Assembly: GCA_947456845.1 (NCBI GenBank)
Contig: CANGUJ010000026.1
Coordinates: forward strand, 1-17,410
Reading direction: 5' to 3'
Length of the DNA stretch: 17,410 bases
From: Burkholderiales bacterium
GTDB taxonomy: Bacteria; Pseudomonadota; Gammaproteobacteria; Burkholderiales; JAEUOS01
The translations under genes and the position numbers were made by a program. Below, piece after piece: positions 13,196-17,410 of this stretch (positions are counted from its first letter, which is position 1; every line of letters begins with the position of its first letter). The notes under the pieces are model-generated. The model did not search any database and was not told the DNA's origin. It saw nothing but the letters and a program-made list of their open reading frames with translations.

Positions 13196-14623
13196 ATGAA
13201 AAACTTGTTCTTCGCGGCCCTCGGGGCCATGGTTCTGCTGGCGGCCGGTGGGGCGGCCGCCAACGAGGGGCGGCTGGTGTTCGTCGATGGTGCGGTGCGC
13301 ATCGTGCGTGCGAACCAGGCCCCGATCGAAGCCAGGATAGGCGACACGGTCCCCTCCGGCGCGCGCATCGTGACCGGCGCGGGGCGCGCCCACCTGAAAT
13401 TCCCGGACGGCGCGCTGTTGAGCCTGCAGCCGAACACCACGTTCGTGATGGACCAGTACGTGTTCAGCGGCAGCAACGACGGCAACGAGCAGTTCGTCGG
13501 CAATCTCATCAAGGGCGGGTTGCGCATGGTCACCGGCCTGATCGGCCGGCGCGACAGCCGGGTGTTCCGTATCGAAGGCGTGGTCGCCACCGTGGGCATC
13601 CGCGGCACCGCCTTCAAGATGGAATTCTGCAACAAGGATTGCGGCGCCCGGGCCGACGGACTCTATGTCGACGGCGGCGAGGGCACCACCACGGTGACCA
13701 ATGCCGGCGGCACGCTTGCCCTGACGCGCGGCGGCTCGGCGTTCGTGGCCAACCGGCAGACCGCGCCGGAGCGCACCAGCCAGCGCACCAGCGTGGCCGC
13801 GCCGCCTCCGCCGCGCGCGCCCGCCCAACTGGTCGGCGCCGTGCGCGAAGAGCAGAAATTCGCCGACTACTCATTCAAAACCGGCAACCTGCAGGGGCCT
13901 TTCCGTTCGATCAATGTCACCCAGGCCGGCGGTGCGTTCGCAGCATTCGGCGATAACGGCACCGCCTCGATCGGCAGCGGTTCGGGGGTCGCTGGTTCGG
14001 ACGGGACCGTGTACGTCGTGCTCGACGCCGGCAACCGGCTGTTTGCCATCGGTGGTTCAGCCTCGGACGCTTCACTCTTTCTTACCACCGACAATGTCGT
14101 CAACGCGGGGACGGACGGGCTGTTGTACTGGGGAAGGTGGGCCAACGGAAAGGTGCAGGCGAACTACACGGATGCGTTCACCGGGAAGTCCGGGGCCGGA
14201 ACGGTCGATCTCTCCGGGGCGAAGGGCGCCTATTACATCGTGAGCCAGCAGGTATCGACCATACCGTTGTCGGGCACGGCGAGCTATTCGTTCTATGCCA
14301 GCGCCGGCTCGGTATCGGCCGACGGCGTAACGGGTGCCGGGGTGACGGCGGGTTCGCTCAACGTCAACTTCCTTTCGAGTTCGGGCAATCTCAGCATGAC
14401 GGTCGCCCATGGCGGCAGCAACCTGACCCAGAGCGGCGCCTTCAGCCTCAACTCGGCCAATCGCGCGGCATTCAGCGGAAGCGGCACCGGCTCATATCCC
14501 TTCAGCTTCGAGGGCTTCCTGGGCGGCGGCAACCGTGCCGACGGCAAGCCCGAGCGTGCCGGGGTCGGTTACGTGATCGAACGCCCGGGCAACGCGATCA
14601 CCGGCGTGGCCGGCTTCAAGTGA
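13196..14623 (+). CDS. Secreted FecR-domain protein with Gly/Ser-rich beta C-terminal domain
   Basis: The 475-residue protein has a clear signal peptide (MKNLFFAALGAMVLLAAGGAAA) with no lipobox cysteine. Residues about 24-190 are a FecR domain: VDGAVRIVRANQAPIEARIGD, VPSGARIVTGAGRAHLKFPDGALLSLQPNT and VVATVGIRGTAFKMEFC, with a C145-x3-C149 pair that could form a disulfide. A Pro/Ala linker (about 200-212) leads to a Gly/Ser/Thr-rich beta region. This contains DGLLYWGRWANGK (308-319), SGTASYSFYA (359-368) and a last stretch FEGFLGGGNRADG...AGVGYVIE, resembling lipocalin-like or TbpB-type barrels. Unlike true FecR it has no membrane helix or anti-sigma region, and no sigma factor gene is nearby. 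ATG 13196 is preferred because of the signal peptide; ATG 13181 overlaps the barrel gene stop. Confidence 0.82.
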   Translation: MKNLFFAALGAMVLLAAGGAAANEGRLVFVDGAVRIVRANQAPIEARIGDTVPSGARIVTGAGRAHLKFPDGALLSLQPNTTFVMDQYVFSGSNDGNEQFVGNLIKGGLRMVTGLIGRRDSRVFRIEGVVATVGIRGTAFKMEFCNKDCGARADGLYVDGGEGTTTVTNAGGTLALTRGGSAFVANRQTAPERTSQRTSVAAPPPPRAPAQLVGAVREEQKFADYSFKTGNLQGPFRSINVTQAGGAFAAFGDNGTASIGSGSGVAGSDGTVYVVLDAGNRLFAIGGSASDASLFLTTDNVVNAGTDGLLYWGRWANGKVQANYTDAFTGKSGAGTVDLSGAKGAYYIVSQQVSTIPLSGTASYSFYASAGSVSADGVTGAGVTAGSLNVNFLSSSGNLSMTVAHGGSNLTQSGAFSLNSANRAAFSGSGTGSYPFSFEGFLGGGNRADGKPERAGVGYVIERPGNAITGVAGFK

Positions 14624-14626
14624 TCA

Positions 14627-14642
14627 GCCGCCGGCCGGCGGC
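14627..14642. terminator. Perfect 16-bp GC palindrome between convergent genes
   Basis: GCCGCCGGCCGGCGGC fills most of the 22-base gap between the FecR-domain stop (14623) and the ligase stop (14646 on the minus strand). As RNA it could form a 6-bp stem with a 4-base loop on either strand. No T-tract follows in either direction, so a bidirectional terminator is suggested by position only. Confidence 0.4.
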
Positions 14643-14645
14643 GAC

Positions 14646-16286
14646 TCAGGCCGCCTGGCGCAGTTTGACGCGCTGCCGCTTGCCGGTTTCGGTGCGCGGC
14701 AGCGCCTCCACGAAATCGATCCTGCGCGGATACTTGTAGGGCGCGATGGCGCCCTTGACATAGTCCTGCAGGGCCTTTTTCAGGGCCGCGTCGCCCTTGT
14801 GGCCGGCGCGCAGCACCACGAAAGCCTTGACGATCTGGCCGCGCGCCTCGTCGGGCACGCCCACCACGCCGCACTCGGCCACGGCAGGGTGCGTCAGCAG
14901 GCATGACTCGACCTCCGGCCCGGCGACGTTGTAGCCGGCGGTAACGATCATGTCGTCGGTGCGCGACTGGTAGAAGAAATAGCCGTCGGCGTCCATGGTG
15001 TAGGCGTCGCCGGTGATGTTCCAGCCCTGCTGCACGTAGTCCTTCTGGCGCGCATCGTCCATGTAGCGGCAGCCGGTCGGGCCCTTGACGGCCAGGCGCC
15101 CGGGCACGCCCGGCGGGCAGGGATTGCCGCCCGCATCGACCACGCGCGCCTGGTAGCCCGGGATCGCATGGCCGGTGGCGCCGCGGCGCACCGACGCCGG
15201 GGTGTGCGAGATGAAGATGTGGATCATCTCGGTGGCGCCGATGCCGTCGATCAGTTCGATGCCGGTGGCCTCCTTGAACGGCTGCCGGGTTGCATCCGGC
15301 AGCGCCTCGCCGGCCGACACGCATTGCTTCAACGACGAAATGTCGTGGTTCCGCGCCAGCCCCGCCATCTGGCGGTAGAAGGTGGGCGCGGTGAAGCATA
15401 TGGTGGCGCGGAAGGCGGCGATGGTGGCGAGCAGCGAATCCGGCGTGGCCTTCTCGGTGAGAACGGTCGAGGCGCCGTAGCGCAGCGGAAAGGCCAGCAT
15501 GCCCCCCAGGCCGAAGGTGAAGGCGAGCGGCGGCGTGCCGCAGAAAATGTCGTCCTGCGCCACCTTGAGGACGGACTTCGGGAAACAGTCGCACATCGCC
15601 AGGATGTCGCGATGGAAATGCATCGTGCCCTTGGGCACGCCGGTGGTGCCGGAGGTGAAGGCGATCAGGGCCACATCGTCGGCGGCGGTATCGACCGCGC
15701 GGAAGGTGCCCGGCTTGCCCGTCATCATGTCCTCCAGCGAGCCGCCTTCGCCGTCGTTGAAGTAGCAGATGCGGTCGAGCGAATCGCAGTAGTGCTCGCC
15801 GTTCGGGTTGGTGATGATGGCCATTTCCTGCCACAGATCGACATCGCACAGGGCGATGCGCGGGCGCGCCTTGTCGCAGATCTGCTTCAACTCCTTGGCG
15901 CGCAGGAGCGGCATGGTGCCCACCGCGATCAGGCCGGCCTTGATCACCGCCAGCCAGCAGGCGGCCATCATGGCGTTGTTCGGGCCGCGCAGGAGCACCC
16001 GGTTGCCCGGCACCAGGCCCAGGTCTTCCGTGAGCACGCGGGCGATCTGGTTGACGCGGTATTGCAGCTGCGCGTAGGTGGCGAAGGCGGGTTTGCCGTC
16101 GACCATTTGCCAGATCGCCGGGCGCGCGCCGCGGCCGCTTCTCACCTGCCGGTCGAGCAGTTCGGCGGCGGCATTGAGCCGCTCCGGATACTGCAACTCC
16201 GGCAGGTCGAAGATGAGGTCGGGCCACAGCGAGCGCGCCGGCAGGCGGTCGCGGGCATAGGTATCGACATGGGCGCTGGGGGTCAT
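14646..16286 (-). CDS. abmG: 2-aminobenzoate-CoA ligase-like AMP-dependent acyl-CoA synthetase
   Basis: The 546-residue protein is an ANL-superfamily ligase of the benzoate/2-aminobenzoate-CoA ligase branch. It activates an aromatic acid to the CoA thioester with ATP, in the cytoplasm. The adenylation P-loop is AFTSGTTGVPKGT (209-221), followed by GTPPLAFTFGLGG, then GIGATEM, and GYFFYQSRTDDMIVTAGYNVAGPEVE at the hinge. The catalytic lysine is K536 in PRTETGKRQ. The N terminus MTPSAHVDTYARDRLP and PELQYPERLNAA resemble the anthranilate-CoA ligase of Azoarcus evansii, but this is from memory and the substrate is inferred. ATG 16286 is chosen on family length; the frame extends 45 bases further. 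It lies 56 bases downstream of the acyl-CoA dehydrogenase and is probably in the same operon. Confidence 0.85.
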   Translation of the reverse strand: MTPSAHVDTYARDRLPARSLWPDLIFDLPELQYPERLNAAAELLDRQVRSGRGARPAIWQMVDGKPAFATYAQLQYRVNQIARVLTEDLGLVPGNRVLLRGPNNAMMAACWLAVIKAGLIAVGTMPLLRAKELKQICDKARPRIALCDVDLWQEMAIITNPNGEHYCDSLDRICYFNDGEGGSLEDMMTGKPGTFRAVDTAADDVALIAFTSGTTGVPKGTMHFHRDILAMCDCFPKSVLKVAQDDIFCGTPPLAFTFGLGGMLAFPLRYGASTVLTEKATPDSLLATIAAFRATICFTAPTFYRQMAGLARNHDISSLKQCVSAGEALPDATRQPFKEATGIELIDGIGATEMIHIFISHTPASVRRGATGHAIPGYQARVVDAGGNPCPPGVPGRLAVKGPTGCRYMDDARQKDYVQQGWNITGDAYTMDADGYFFYQSRTDDMIVTAGYNVAGPEVESCLLTHPAVAECGVVGVPDEARGQIVKAFVVLRAGHKGDAALKKALQDYVKGAIAPYKYPRRIDFVEALPRTETGKRQRVKLRQAA

Positions 16287-16342
16287 GGCGGGTCTTCGGA
16301 TTGAATGAGGAGGGGGATGCGCGCGAGGCAACGGATGCGCCT

Positions 16343-17410
<1,068 letters not shown>

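Noticed and set aside
13196..14623. Reading the FecR-domain protein as an anti-sigma regulator of TonB-dependent transport.
   Set aside because: It has an N-terminal signal peptide and no cytoplasmic anti-sigma segment or membrane helix, and no ECF sigma factor or TonB receptor gene is in the window.

Overview
The window is GC-rich, gene-dense DNA that looks like a betaproteobacterium of the Azoarcus/Aromatoleum/Thauera type (Rhodocyclales). This is inferred from the lipoate locus layout, a 2-aminobenzoate-CoA ligase-like gene beside an acyl-CoA dehydrogenase, and a Slam-like barrel gene next to a FecR-domain gene. No rRNA, tRNA, CRISPR array, transposase or phage gene was seen.

Layout. 1-2201 (+): the end of an unidentified upstream gene, a VanZ-like membrane protein, a thioredoxin-fold [2Fe-2S] ferredoxin and a small alpha/beta hydrolase. 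2273-5284 (+): a cell-wall and lipoate block of D,D-carboxypeptidase (dacA-like), D-amino acid transaminase, YbeD/DUF493 and lipB. 5287-9065 (+): three tightly packed genes, a GT4 glycosyltransferase, a NodU/CmcH-type carbamoyltransferase and an FkbM methyltransferase. They sit between lipB and lipA and look like a glycan or metabolite tailoring cassette. 9107-10048 (+): lipA, whose 3' end is repeated in tandem. 10176-10909 (-): a TlpA-like thioredoxin followed by a coupled 64-residue membrane protein. 10908-11621 (+): a DUF4197 protein whose start codon overlaps the TlpA start codon head to head. 11775-14623 (+): a TPR plus outer-membrane barrel protein (Slam/DUF560-like), overlapping or directly followed by a secreted FecR-domain protein with a Gly/Ser-rich beta C-terminus. 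14646-17410 (-): a 2-aminobenzoate-CoA ligase-like gene preceded by an acyl-CoA dehydrogenase cut by the window end.

How the genes may work together. DacA releases D-alanine and the D-amino acid transaminase can convert it to pyruvate. LipB transfers octanoate and LipA inserts sulfur, with YbeD as their usual small neighbour. The cassette between lipB and lipA has no evident link to lipoate and suggests a tolerated insertion point. The barrel/FecR pair is the best candidate for a little-described system: an exporter with its own surface or secreted cargo (type XI secretion-like), here with a FecR domain on the cargo. The minus-strand pair at the right edge is probably the edge of an aerobic CoA-dependent aromatic acid pathway.
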